DNA of 64,000 nt, from positions 682,001 to 746,000 of the forward strand of contig NZ_MIJZ01000001.1 in NCBI RefSeq assembly GCF_001730285.1. Reading direction: 5' to 3'. The notes below the pieces were generated by a model that was not told the origin of the DNA, did not search any database, and was given only the letters and a program-made list of their open reading frames with translations. Of the stretch, positions 9,202-17,597 are shown piece by piece. The stretch comes from Enterococcus ureasiticus (GTDB taxonomy: Bacteria; Bacillota; Bacilli; Lactobacillales; Enterococcaceae). A program made the position numbers and the translations under genes. Within the stretch, counting starts at the first letter, position 1. Each line of letters begins with the position of its first letter.

Positions 9202-10173
9202 TTACAATAACTCTTTTCTCAATTCCTCATCTGTCCGATCAGACAAATATTTAGGTGGAATATCCAAAACAGTATATGCACCAAATTGTTTTTCCTTAGC
9301 CAAACGAACACAAGCTCTCGCATACGCAACTAAAACACTTGCCGTAAATTCCGGGTTACTTTCAAGTTGTAGATTATATTCAATCACTTGTTTTGTATTT
9401 TCATGCGTTGTTCCAATATGAAGAACCGTCCCACCATGAGGCATCTTTTTGTGATTTTGATCAAGTTCAGCTTGAGAAATAAAATGAACTTCTGTATCAT
9501 AATCGGCAAAATAATTGGGCATTGAAACAATTTCTTCCTGAATATTTTCTGCGTTTGCACCCTCTTCAAGCACAACAAAGCATTCTCTAAAATGTTTATC
9601 TCGCGTACTCAAATTCAACTGTTCGCCTGCTTTAAGTTTTTCAATCACTTCGCTGTTTGGAATCGTATATTGTACTGCATCTGTCACGCCATCGATTCGT
9701 CTTAATGCATCTGAATGTCCCTGACTGACGCCTTTCCCCCAAAAGGTATTTGTCTCTCCAACTGGTAAAATACTTTGTGCATATAATCGATTTAAACTAA
9801 ACAAACCTGGATCCCATCCCGTTGAGATAATTGAGGTTGTTTGATTTTCTTTTGCCACTTGGTCCACTTTAGCAAAATGCTCTGGAATTTTAGCATGAGT
9901 GTCAAAACTGTCGATGGTATTAAATAAATGCGTCCATTCTGGCGTTTGTGTTGGTAAATCAGTTGCTGATCCTCCACATAAAATACAAACATCGATCTCA
10001 TTTTTTTTATGTTTAAGCTGATCCATCGTGAAGGCATTCGCGCCTTCCGTCTGGACTGTTTCAGGGGCTCTTCTTGTAAAAACACCTACTAATTCCATAT
10101 CTTTATTTTGCTTTATTGAACGCTCAACACCGCGTCCAAGGTTCCCATACCCGACAATTGCTATTTTTATCAT
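9202..10173 (-). CDS. ddh: meso-Diaminopimelate D-dehydrogenase
   Basis: 323 residues, the normal length. The NADP-binding motif GYGNLGRG is at residues 8-15. TRRAP, then STGWDPGLFSLNR, WGKGVSQGHSDALRRI and GVTDAVQYT are signature segments of meso-DAP dehydrogenase, which converts tetrahydrodipicolinate directly to meso-DAP in lysine biosynthesis. Enterococci usually build lysine-type peptidoglycan, so the product probably feeds lysine synthesis. It is a monocistronic gene with its own promoter, 99 bases downstream of the PAP2-LCP gene. Confidence 0.93.
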   Translation of the reverse strand: MIKIAIVGYGNLGRGVERSIKQNKDMELVGVFTRRAPETVQTEGANAFTMDQLKHKKNEIDVCILCGGSATDLPTQTPEWTHLFNTIDSFDTHAKIPEHFAKVDQVAKENQTTSIISTGWDPGLFSLNRLYAQSILPVGETNTFWGKGVSQGHSDALRRIDGVTDAVQYTIPNSEVIEKLKAGEQLNLSTRDKHFRECFVVLEEGANAENIQEEIVSMPNYFADYDTEVHFISQAELDQNHKKMPHGGTVLHIGTTHENTKQVIEYNLQLESNPEFTASVLVAYARACVRLAKEKQFGAYTVLDIPPKYLSDRTDEELRKELL

Positions 10174-10202
10174 ACTTACATTCCTCCACTTCTATGCATC
10201 AA

Positions 10203-10232
10203 ATTATACCAAAAGAAAACCTCTTTTGACAA
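10203..10232 (-). promoter_or_regulatory. ddh promoter
   Basis: On the minus strand TTGTCA (10232-10227), an 18-base spacer and TATAAT (10208-10203) lie about 30 bases before the ddh start codon. It lies just beyond the stop of the upstream gene. Confidence 0.7.
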
Positions 10233-10272
10233 TTGATGTTGAACCGGCGAATGATCGACTCTTTAAAACATA

Positions 10273-11853
10273 CTATTCTAAATTCAATTGTTTTTTTAAT
10301 TCCGTTGTGACCTTTTCCTTTTCTTCTTCTGAAATACTTTGATAAGAAATACCTTCCTCACCAGTATAACCATCTCCAGTAAATCCTTCACCTTGCATTT
10401 GGTAACTTTCAATATTCTCTAGTGCTTTCTGATAATTTTTCATCAATAACATCATTTGATCTAATGCCATATCTGTCTGGCCATTTTCACCAATAACATC
10501 TAGCAACTCTTGATAACGAAACACACTCTTCATAGACATCAATTCTTTGGTCAGTTGAATGGTCACTTCCCGCTGTCTCTTTTGTCTACCATAATCTCCC
10601 AGCGGATCTTCGTAACGCATTCTTGCATACTGTAACGTTTCCCAACCACCTAAATGCTGTTCTCCTTTGGGATAATGAATTCCCTCAGCATCAAATTCAA
10701 AATCATTGTTAACTGTGACACCACCAACTGCATCACTCAATGCAGCTAAGCCATCCATATTGATAACAAAATAATGATTGATTGGAATACCTAAATAATG
10801 CTCCACTGTGTCGATCATCATCTCATCACCACCAAATGAATGCGCATGATTGATTTTGTCATATGCACCATCTTTTCCAACAATTTCTACGTAAGCATCT
10901 CTAGGAATACTTGTGATTGTCGTTTCCTTCAATTGATTATTGACTGTTACGACCATGATTGTATTTGCTCGCAGATCTGTTTTACGCTTTGAATCATTTG
11001 CGATTCCTAAAAGTAAGAAACTAACAGGTTCACTATTGTTAAGCTCTACAGGCGTTGTTTTTCGATTCAATGGCTGATACATTTTATCCGCCGTTTTTTG
11101 TACATTTTTAAACACGGTTGCACCATAAAACGATGCACCAGTAACGACAAATAATAGTAATGTTAAAGCGCTTAAAATAGTTCGTTGTACAAACTTTTTT
11201 TTATCTTCTGATGTTGAAAATTTCCTGTTAAGATATACTTTTTGAAGACAAATGTATGAAAGATTTACCCATGAAAAGCTCAAAAGAAACCCGCCAATAA
11301 TATCACTCGGATAATGGACTCTTAAATATATTCGACTTACGCCAATCAATACTACATAGACGATCAACAACGTTTTTAATGTATTGTATTTTTTTGTCTG
11401 CTTTTTATAAATCGTTTGTGCCATTAAAATAATTGAACATGCCAAACACATAGCTAACAACGAATGCCCACTAGGAAAACTATAAGAAGTTCGTTCTGCT
11501 AAATGCTCCACATTAGGTCTTGTTCGTGCAACAGCATGTTTTAGGATAAAGCCTAGAGCACTGACCACCAAAACATTGCTGCTCATCCAAAATGCCAGTA
11601 ATTTTTGTTTTTTCCGCCAAAGGACAAATGAAACAATTAAACTTACAATAAAAATTGGCACGATCGTTGCAGTTTTAGCAAATAGATTTACAATACTTGT
11701 AATCAAATCATTTGGTTTCCAATTGAATTGGTAAATCGCTGAATCTAACTGATTAAACCACGTAACATTCTGAACAACTAAAAAGGTTAACACGGAAAAC
11801 AGTATGGCACTTAAAATAGCTGGAGTTAATTTTTTTTCTTTAAACGTATGCAT
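10273..11853 (-). CDS. PAP2 phosphatase - LytR-CpsA-Psr (LCP) fusion protein
   Basis: 526 residues. Residues 1-205 form a six-helix PAP2 lipid phosphatase with its motifs in order: KHAVARTRP, SFPSGHS and SRIYLRVHYPSD. A further membrane segment (about 222-243) leads to an extracellular LCP domain (about 270-450). Its hallmarks are the R of DLRANTIMVV, SIPRDAYVEI, and GRQKRQREVT. LCP enzymes move glycopolymers from undecaprenyl-diphosphate carriers to peptidoglycan, and PAP2 enzymes dephosphorylate undecaprenyl-diphosphate. The fusion could therefore couple transfer with carrier recycling (inference). AAGGGAT precedes the start. An M-box riboswitch lies upstream in its leader. Confidence 0.9.
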   Translation of the reverse strand: MHTFKEKKLTPAILSAILFSVLTFLVVQNVTWFNQLDSAIYQFNWKPNDLITSIVNLFAKTATIVPIFIVSLIVSFVLWRKKQKLLAFWMSSNVLVVSALGFILKHAVARTRPNVEHLAERTSYSFPSGHSLLAMCLACSIILMAQTIYKKQTKKYNTLKTLLIVYVVLIGVSRIYLRVHYPSDIIGGFLLSFSWVNLSYICLQKVYLNRKFSTSEDKKKFVQRTILSALTLLLFVVTGASFYGATVFKNVQKTADKMYQPLNRKTTPVELNNSEPVSFLLLGIANDSKRKTDLRANTIMVVTVNNQLKETTITSIPRDAYVEIVGKDGAYDKINHAHSFGGDEMMIDTVEHYLGIPINHYFVINMDGLAALSDAVGGVTVNNDFEFDAEGIHYPKGEQHLGGWETLQYARMRYEDPLGDYGRQKRQREVTIQLTKELMSMKSVFRYQELLDVIGENGQTDMALDQMMLLMKNYQKALENIESYQMQGEGFTGDGYTGEEGISYQSISEEEKEKVTTELKKQLNLE

Positions 11854-11936
11854 GTATAAAATCCCTTCATTCTTATAATAAATAAAATTGCTAGTTCAAA
11901 ATCAGTATTCATAAAATTTGATCAAAAACACCAATA

Positions 11937-12009
11937 AAAAAAACCTTGGACTCATGCTTCTTGCAGTAGAAGTGAATGATCCAGCGGTTACTTTATCCGT
12001 CCAATGACA
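11937..12009 (-). terminator. Second hairpin in the PAP2-LCP leader
   Basis: On the minus strand CATTGGAC (near 12005) can pair with GTCCAAGG (11944-11951), enclosing a nested AGAAGTG/CACTTCT stem. A run of eight T residues follows. This may be a second attenuator between the riboswitch and the gene, or a processing structure. Confidence 0.45.
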
Positions 12010-12081
12010 CTTCTAAAAACACAAGTAGGCATTCAGACGTTAAACAATCAGTAAATATGTTCTCTATTTACCAAAAAGAAA

Positions 12082-12116
12082 AAAAAGCCAAACATTTTTT
12101 CCTACGACGTTTGACT
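12082..12116 (-). terminator. M-box expression-platform terminator
   Basis: AGTCAAAC (12116-12109 on the minus strand) pairs with GTTTGGCT (12093-12086), followed by an uninterrupted T tract. It lies directly after the M-box aptamer, as expected for a riboswitch that terminates transcription at high Mg2+. Confidence 0.8.
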
Positions 12117-12121
12117 TTCAA

Positions 12122-12285
12122 TCAATCTCATCGTCTGAGTTTTAGCACTATACAACGTAAAGAAAATTCTTAGCTATTTTATGAAAAGCCTTAATTCGAC
12201 AATTCCTGTTTTACACATTGGCGTCTTTCGACGTTTCTGCGCAATAGCCTATGTTTGTATAGGAGCCTCACCTAACAAGGTTATT
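12122..12285 (-). promoter_or_regulatory. M-box (ykoK) magnesium riboswitch
   Basis: On the minus strand the order of conserved blocks matches the M-box consensus closely. GTTAGGTGAGGCTCCTATAC comes first, then AACATAGGCTA, GCGCAGAAACGTCGAAAGACG, CCAATG and AAACAGGAAT. GTGCTAAAACTC and GACGATGAG close helix P1. M-boxes bind Mg2+ and usually control Mg2+ transporters (mgtE, corA). The only gene downstream on this strand before the next promoter is the PAP2-LCP fusion, starting about 270 bases after the aptamer. Identity of the motif is certain enough by eye; the regulated gene is inferred from position. Confidence 0.93.
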
Positions 12286-12304
12286 TATCTATTTATTTTT
12301 CTAA

Positions 12305-12333
12305 AGAATAACGTTAAAAAGAATTTTTTTCAA
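12305..12333 (-). promoter_or_regulatory. Promoter of the M-box leader
   Basis: On the minus strand TTGAAA (12333-12328), 17 bases, TATTCT (12310-12305). The predicted start (about 12298) is some 13 bases before the first conserved M-box block. Confidence 0.75.
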
Positions 12334-12388
12334 GTTATTTTAAGCATCTTTAAGTTTTCTTAATTTAAAAAAAGCACAATTTGAATAA

Positions 12389-12570
12389 AAAAGAAGAGCG
12401 TGAGACAAAACGAAAAATCAGTTTTGTGTCACGCTCTAAATCCGAATAAACGGCGAGAAAAAGGCAACTCCTTCAAAATAAGCTGAAATTCACAAAAATT
12501 TGAAGAGCAATTTTCGTGAATTCCCTCTTATTTCTTGGAGCTAAACACTTTTGTCTCGGCCTCTTCTTTT
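12389..12570. repeat. Dispersed intergenic repeat with terminal inverted repeats, copy B
   Basis: A 182-bp unit. Its ends, 12389-12410 and 12549-12570, are inverted repeats matching at 19 of 22 positions around GAGACAAAA. Inside, 12395-12411 pairs with 12421-12437 (one mismatch), and 12486-12525 forms another stem. It is the best copy of the element also seen at 5974-6090 and as fragments near 8960-9190. It ends ten bases from the stop codon of the ABC exporter gene and can act as its terminator. It resembles a MITE or an enterococcal terminator repeat. Confidence 0.65.
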
Positions 12571-12579
12571 AGACGATTT

Positions 12580-14421
12580 TTATTCATCTAACTCTTCAAA
12601 CTGAGAGTTATAAAGTGAAGCATAGTAGCCCCCTTTAGCAAGGAGTTCTTCATGTGTTCCTTGTTCTTTGATGTCACCATCTTGCATATAAAGAATTTTG
12701 TCTGCATCTTTGATCGTTGATAAACGGTGTGCGATAACAAAGGATGTGCGGCCATCCATTAAGTTGTTCATGGCACCTTGAATCAAACCTTCTGTTCTTG
12801 TATCAACAGATGACGTTGCTTCATCAAGAATCAAAATTGGCTTGTCTGCTAAAATAGCACGAGCAATCGTTAGTAATTGTTTTTGACCTTGAGAAATATT
12901 TGACGATTCTTCATTTAATTCCATATTATAGCCGCCAGGCAATGTTTGGATAAAGTGATGAACGTGAGCGGCTTTCGCAGCCTCATAAACTTCTTCATCC
13001 GTTGCATCTAAACGACCATAACGAATGTTTTCCATGATGGTTCCTTTGAATAACCAAGTATCTTGTAAAACCATCCCAATATTTTTACGTAAATCTGCAC
13101 GATTGAAGTCTTTGATATTATAACCATCGATTTTAATCGCACCAGATGTTACATCGTAAAAACGCATCAATAGTTTAACCATGGTTGTTTTACCTGCTCC
13201 GGTTGGTCCAACAATTGCTACTGTTTGTCCTGGATCAACATGTGAACTGAAATCATTGATAATGATTTTATCTGGTGTATAACCAAAACGAACATGTTCA
13301 AAGTCAACCATTCCTTTGGCTTTATCGATTTTAACTGGGTTTGGTACTGTTTGTGCCTCTTCATCTTCTTCAAGAAATTCGAAGACACGTTCAGCTGCAG
13401 CCGCCATTGATTGAAGTAAGTTAGAGACTTGAGCCAATTGCGCAATAGGTTGCGTTAAGTTACGAACGTATTGGATAAATGCTTGGATATCTCCGACCGT
13501 GATCGTGCCATTATAAGCTAAGATCCCACCAAAGATCGCTACAGCGACATACCCTAGATTTCCAACAAAGTTCATGATAGGTTGCATCAATCCAGAAAGA
13601 AATTGTGATTTCCACGCTGATTTGAATAAAACATCATTTTGCGTTTTAAATTCTTCGAGAGAGTTTTCTTCATCATTGAATAAACGTACAATGTTGTATC
13701 CACTAATTGTTTCTTCTACTTTACCATTGATCACCCCAAGATATTCTTGTTGTGTTTTAAAGTATTTTTGAGAATTCTTCACAACGATCATAATCAAGAG
13801 CATTGAAATCGGTACGATTAAAATGGCAATCCCTGTCATTTGAACAGAAATCGATAGCATCATGACGATAACCCCAATGATGGTGAATACTGATGTAATC
13901 AACTGTGTGATCGATTGATTTAGTGATTGACCTAAAGTATCCACGTCATTTGTGATACGAGATAATACTTCACCTGTTGTACGACTTTCAAAATAGTTCA
14001 TCGGCATGCGATTGATTTTTTCTGAAATTTCTTTACGCATCCGATACGTGATTTTTTGCGAAATCGTTGACATGATCCAACCTTGCATGATTCCAAAGGC
14101 TGAAGCCACTAAGTAGAGTCCTAACATGAAGAGTAAGATTCCACCAATTTTATTAAAATCGATTCCACCGGTTCCTTGGTATTTTTTAATCAAACCATTA
14201 AATAATTCTGTGATCGCTTGTGATAGGATTTTTGGACCCCAAATATTAAATACAGTTGAGGCAATTGCAAAGATCATTACAAAGAAAACAGGTATTTTAT
14301 AAGCACCAATATAGGAGATTAATTTTTTTAGTGTTCCTTTAAAATCTTTGGCTTTTTCCACTGGAGCACCTTGTCCAGGTCCGCGGCCGCCACGAGGGCG
14401 ATTTTGTGTTTGTTCTGCCAT
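12580..14421 (-). CDS. ABC exporter half-transporter with canonical ATP site
   Basis: 613 residues. A type IV exporter membrane domain (about residues 35-330, six helices) is followed by an ATPase domain. The ATPase has Walker A GPTGAGKTT, signature SSNISQGQKQ, Walker B ILILDEATSS with the catalytic Glu, and H-loop IAHRLST. The N-terminus is Arg/Gly/Pro-rich. It pairs with the preceding half-transporter, whose ATP site is degenerate, giving a heterodimeric exporter like LmrCD/EfrAB/BmrCD. The start follows GGAGGAGC, 15 bases after the previous stop. A MarR gene heads the operon, so drug or toxic-compound efflux is likely; the substrate is unknown. Confidence 0.9.
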   Translation of the reverse strand: MAEQTQNRPRGGRGPGQGAPVEKAKDFKGTLKKLISYIGAYKIPVFFVMIFAIASTVFNIWGPKILSQAITELFNGLIKKYQGTGGIDFNKIGGILLFMLGLYLVASAFGIMQGWIMSTISQKITYRMRKEISEKINRMPMNYFESRTTGEVLSRITNDVDTLGQSLNQSITQLITSVFTIIGVIVMMLSISVQMTGIAILIVPISMLLIMIVVKNSQKYFKTQQEYLGVINGKVEETISGYNIVRLFNDEENSLEEFKTQNDVLFKSAWKSQFLSGLMQPIMNFVGNLGYVAVAIFGGILAYNGTITVGDIQAFIQYVRNLTQPIAQLAQVSNLLQSMAAAAERVFEFLEEDEEAQTVPNPVKIDKAKGMVDFEHVRFGYTPDKIIINDFSSHVDPGQTVAIVGPTGAGKTTMVKLLMRFYDVTSGAIKIDGYNIKDFNRADLRKNIGMVLQDTWLFKGTIMENIRYGRLDATDEEVYEAAKAAHVHHFIQTLPGGYNMELNEESSNISQGQKQLLTIARAILADKPILILDEATSSVDTRTEGLIQGAMNNLMDGRTSFVIAHRLSTIKDADKILYMQDGDIKEQGTHEELLAKGGYYASLYNSQFEELDE

Positions 14422-14436
14422 TATATTCGCTCCTCC

Positions 14437-16818
14437 CTACTCAGCTTCTTCTATGCCTAATTCAGCATTGCTCAATTGTGATTGGGCAATTTCTTGATAG
14501 ACAGTAGATGATTTCATTAATTCATCATGTGTTCCATGATCGACTACACGACCTTCATTTAAAACGATAATATTATCCGCATGAAGAATCGTAGAAATTT
14601 TTTGTGCAACAATGATTTGTGTTGCCCCTTTAATATTTTCAGATAGAGCTTTACGTAATGCTACATCTGTTTTATTGTCAAGCGCTGAGAATGAATCATC
14701 AAAAATCAAAATTTTAGGATTTTTCGCTAAGGCACGCGCAATGGATAGACGTTGTTTTTGTCCACCTGAAACATTGGTTCCGCCCTGAGAAATTTCTCGG
14801 TCATAGCCTTTTTCATTTGAATCGATGAATTCTTCTGCTTGGGCAATTTCAGCAGCTTTCCTCATTTGTTCATCTGAAATGTTTGCATCTCCAAATTTGA
14901 TATTTGATGCGATATCACCTGAGAATAAGATCCCTTTTTGCGGCACAAATCCAATGATTTCGTGTAATTTATGCAAGCTCATTTCACGAACATCGATGCC
15001 ATCGATCGTGATTCGTCCACCCGTCACATCAAACAAACGCGGAATCAAGTTAACGATCGTAGACTTACCTGAACCAGTTGAACCGATCAAAGCAGTTGTC
15101 TGACCTGGTTTGGCCGTAAAGTTGATATGATGCAACACGTCTTCGTCAGCATCGCCATAACGAAATTCGACTGCTTCAAATTTCACTTCACCTTTAAAGT
15201 CATGGTCATCTTTAGGATGTTCTGGATCTTTGATTGTCGGTTCTGTTTCAAGTACTTCTTCCACACGACCAGCTGCAACGTTGGCACGAGGTAAAATAAT
15301 TGAAACCATTGATAACATCATAAAGGCCATAACGATTTGCATTGTATACGTGATAAATGCCATCATATCCCCAACTTGTAGTTGACCGTTATTCATATTA
15401 TGTCCGCCGACCCAAACGATCAGTACAGAAATACCATTCATCAATAACATCATGATAGGCATCATAATAGACATTGCACGGTTAACGAATAATTGAGTTT
15501 TCATTAAATTCTTGTTGGCAACATCAAAACGTTTTTCTTCGAATTTTTCACGAGAAAACGCACGAATAACAGGTAACCCAGTAATAATTTCACGAGATAC
15601 CAAATTTACTCTATCGACTAAGTTTTGTAGTGCTTTAAACTTCGGCATTGTCGTTATTAATAGGCTTCCCACTAAAACTAAAACTGCAGCTACTGCTACA
15701 CCGACGATCCAACCCATGCCTGTTCCTGTTTGATAGACATTGTAGATTCCGCCAATACCTAAGATCGGTGCATATAACACGATACGCATAATCATAACGA
15801 TCCCCATTTGCATTTGTTGGATATCGTTAGTATTACGTGTGATCAATGAAGCTGGAGAGAATTTCTCCATTTCGGTGTTTGAAAATTGCAATGTTCGCTC
15901 ATATTGACCGACACGCAAGTTTCGTCCAACAGATGCCGCCACAAGTGAGGCAATCAGCCCTACAATGATTGCAGCTACAGCTGAAACAAGTGTTAGAAGA
16001 ACCATTTTTGTTCCTGTTTTAACCATATAATCTGTTTGGATTTGTTGTGTGTTCATATCTAGTGCTTTGTATTCAGCCAGTGTGAATTGAATCCCGACTG
16101 TTTTCATTGAATCCGCGCCTATATCGCCTAAGCCTTTTTTAGTTTCTTTTCGAGCTGCTTCAACTTTCGCTGGCATAGCGTCTGTCGTTGTTTTGATCGA
16201 ATCGGCTAACGCTTTGGCTTCAGCACCTTTTGCTTGCGCTTGAGCCCCTAGCTCTTGTGCTTCTTGACCTTTTTCCATTGCAGTTGCAGCATCTGTAGCT
16301 GAAGCTGCCGCCGCACCTGCTGCTTTGGCTTGTTCGCCTAATGTCGTTGCTTCTTCGCCAAGTTGTTTGGCTTTAGCCGCATTTTCTCCAACTACTTTAT
16401 AATCGTCGATGATTGCTTTTGCTTCACGACCACTTGATGAATCTTTTGATTGAGAAGTTGCCAGCATCATCATTGGTAGATTAAAAATGTCTGCCAGTTT
16501 GGCTTCTGTCATATTATCTTGAAGATTTAATTTATAGACCTCAACTTCTTTTCCATCGATTTTTTCAGTTGTTAGTTTATAATTATCTTCAATTACTTTT
16601 TTCTCATCCTCCGTCATGAACATTTCGATTCCTTGAAGAGATGTTTTTCTGATTTTTTCAGGTGTGGAGTATTCAAGCCCTCCTTGTTGAATACCAACAT
16701 CGACGATACCAGATGTTAATTTTGGTAAGCTTAAATCACTACTTGCCTGTACAACTAAAAGCACAAGAACTGCGATGACCGCATACCAGTATTTGCCAAG
16801 ATGTTTAAAAATCTTCAC
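14437..16818 (-). CDS. ABC exporter half-transporter, degenerate ATP site and large extracellular insert
   Basis: 793 residues, about 200 longer than usual. After the first membrane helix (about 10-30) comes an extracytoplasmic insert (about 50-265). It contains an Ala/Lys/Glu-rich, probably coiled-coil stretch at about 145-225. The remaining helices and an ATPase domain follow: Walker A GSTGSGKST, signature NVSGGQKQR. Walker B ends LIFDDSFSALD with Asp in place of the catalytic Glu, and the H-loop His is Gln (IVAQKIST). This is the degenerate-site partner typical of heterodimeric exporters. The start is GTG at 16818, overlapping the MarR stop by one base. Confidence 0.9.
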   Translation of the reverse strand: MKIFKHLGKYWYAVIAVLVLLVVQASSDLSLPKLTSGIVDVGIQQGGLEYSTPEKIRKTSLQGIEMFMTEDEKKVIEDNYKLTTEKIDGKEVEVYKLNLQDNMTEAKLADIFNLPMMMLATSQSKDSSSGREAKAIIDDYKVVGENAAKAKQLGEEATTLGEQAKAAGAAAASATDAATAMEKGQEAQELGAQAQAKGAEAKALADSIKTTTDAMPAKVEAARKETKKGLGDIGADSMKTVGIQFTLAEYKALDMNTQQIQTDYMVKTGTKMVLLTLVSAVAAIIVGLIASLVAASVGRNLRVGQYERTLQFSNTEMEKFSPASLITRNTNDIQQMQMGIVMIMRIVLYAPILGIGGIYNVYQTGTGMGWIVGVAVAAVLVLVGSLLITTMPKFKALQNLVDRVNLVSREIITGLPVIRAFSREKFEEKRFDVANKNLMKTQLFVNRAMSIMMPIMMLLMNGISVLIVWVGGHNMNNGQLQVGDMMAFITYTMQIVMAFMMLSMVSIILPRANVAAGRVEEVLETEPTIKDPEHPKDDHDFKGEVKFEAVEFRYGDADEDVLHHINFTAKPGQTTALIGSTGSGKSTIVNLIPRLFDVTGGRITIDGIDVREMSLHKLHEIIGFVPQKGILFSGDIASNIKFGDANISDEQMRKAAEIAQAEEFIDSNEKGYDREISQGGTNVSGGQKQRLSIARALAKNPKILIFDDSFSALDNKTDVALRKALSENIKGATQIIVAQKISTILHADNIIVLNEGRVVDHGTHDELMKSSTVYQEIAQSQLSNAELGIEEAE

Positions 16819-17264
16819 TATTGGTCACCTTCCTCTTTCTGGGAAATTTGTTGGGAGTAGTCTACGAATTTCGCAGTTAGCTCGATGAACTGTTTCGTAT
16901 CTGTTTCTCCCATTAGTTTAAAAATCTGAACGATCTTATCGCGCATTTCTTTCTTTTGTAGCTTAGCCACATTTTTACCACAATCCGTTAATGTAACGTT
17001 GATACGGCGACGATCATCAGGGTCCATTTTACGTTCGATTTGACCTTTTTTTTCTAAACTGCCAAGAACGACTGCAATACGAGCGCTGGATAGGTTCAAT
17101 GATTCTGCTAGATGCTTGGGACTAGTTGGCTCACCATAACGGGCAAGAAATTTGATGACGATACTTTCACCTTGGTTACTTTTTTCTAGTCTGCTAAATG
17201 CACTATGTCGATTTTGAACCATTAGACGCATAAGCTCTTGTTCGGCTTCTTCTGCGTATGACAT
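16818..17264 (-). CDS. MarR-family transcriptional regulator
   Basis: 148 residues. The winged helix includes PKHLAESLNLSSARIAVVLGSLEKKGQIERKMDPDDRR, the recognition helix and wing of MarR proteins. The start at 17264 follows AAGGAGGAG with a six-base gap; an upstream ATG at 17303 lacks a site. It is the first gene of the operon with the two ABC half-transporters and overlaps the next gene by one base. The promoter region carries palindromes consistent with autorepression. It is probably de-repressed by the exporter substrate. Confidence 0.9.
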   Translation of the reverse strand: MSYAEEAEQELMRLMVQNRHSAFSRLEKSNQGESIVIKFLARYGEPTSPKHLAESLNLSSARIAVVLGSLEKKGQIERKMDPDDRRRINVTLTDCGKNVAKLQKKEMRDKIVQIFKLMGETDTKQFIELTAKFVDYSQQISQKEEGDQ

Positions 17265-17300
17265 ATGACTCCTCCTTTTTTCAAAATAATTACTTTCTAC

Positions 17301-17367
17301 CATTAATAGCTAATAGTGTTAGTAACTAATGCTGTTTGATATTAACGCAAATAGCTTTTAATGTCAA
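17301..17367 (-). promoter_or_regulatory. marR-ABC promoter with palindromic operator
   Basis: On the minus strand TTGACA (17367-17362), exactly 17 bases, TAATAT (17344-17339). Just downstream, 17319-17329 is the perfect palindrome TTAGTAACTAA. It lies within a larger AT-rich near-palindrome (17301-17331) that begins CATTA and ends TAATG. This is a good candidate MarR binding site overlapping the transcription start. Confidence 0.75.
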
Positions 17368-17544
17368 TAGGATTTAATGATAAAAATAAATGAATACGGT
17401 TTTATTTAGAAATCTTAAAATTCAAGCAAAATCAAATGGAATATCTGCTCCTTTTTTGATGAAATAATGCATTAAAAAGGATTTTTTCTCAGATTCAAAA
17501 TAGCTTAAATATATTGAGAAGTATCGATTAATAGCTATAAAAAT

Positions 17545-17597
17545 AAAATTTGCTGTTATGTTCATGAGACAGACTCAAGACCATAACAGCAAATTTT
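17545..17597 (-). terminator. Terminator of the sugar regulon
   Basis: AAAATTTGCTGTTATG (17545-17560) and its exact complement (17582-17597) form a 16-bp stem. A T-rich stretch follows on the minus strand. It overlaps the stop codon of the LacI-type gene. Confidence 0.85.

Noticed and set aside
9202-10173. ddh as evidence for DAP-type peptidoglycan
   Set aside because: The enzyme can serve lysine synthesis alone, and the rest of the window points to an enterococcus with Lys-type wall.
10028-10342. Plus-strand open frame of 104 codons
   Set aside because: It lies opposite ddh and the end of the PAP2-LCP gene, has no ribosome site and no recognisable protein pattern; it is a shadow frame.
11976-12363. 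Two plus-strand frames of 65 and 60 codons
   Set aside because: They are antisense to the M-box leader and its terminator, whose structure explains the sequence better.
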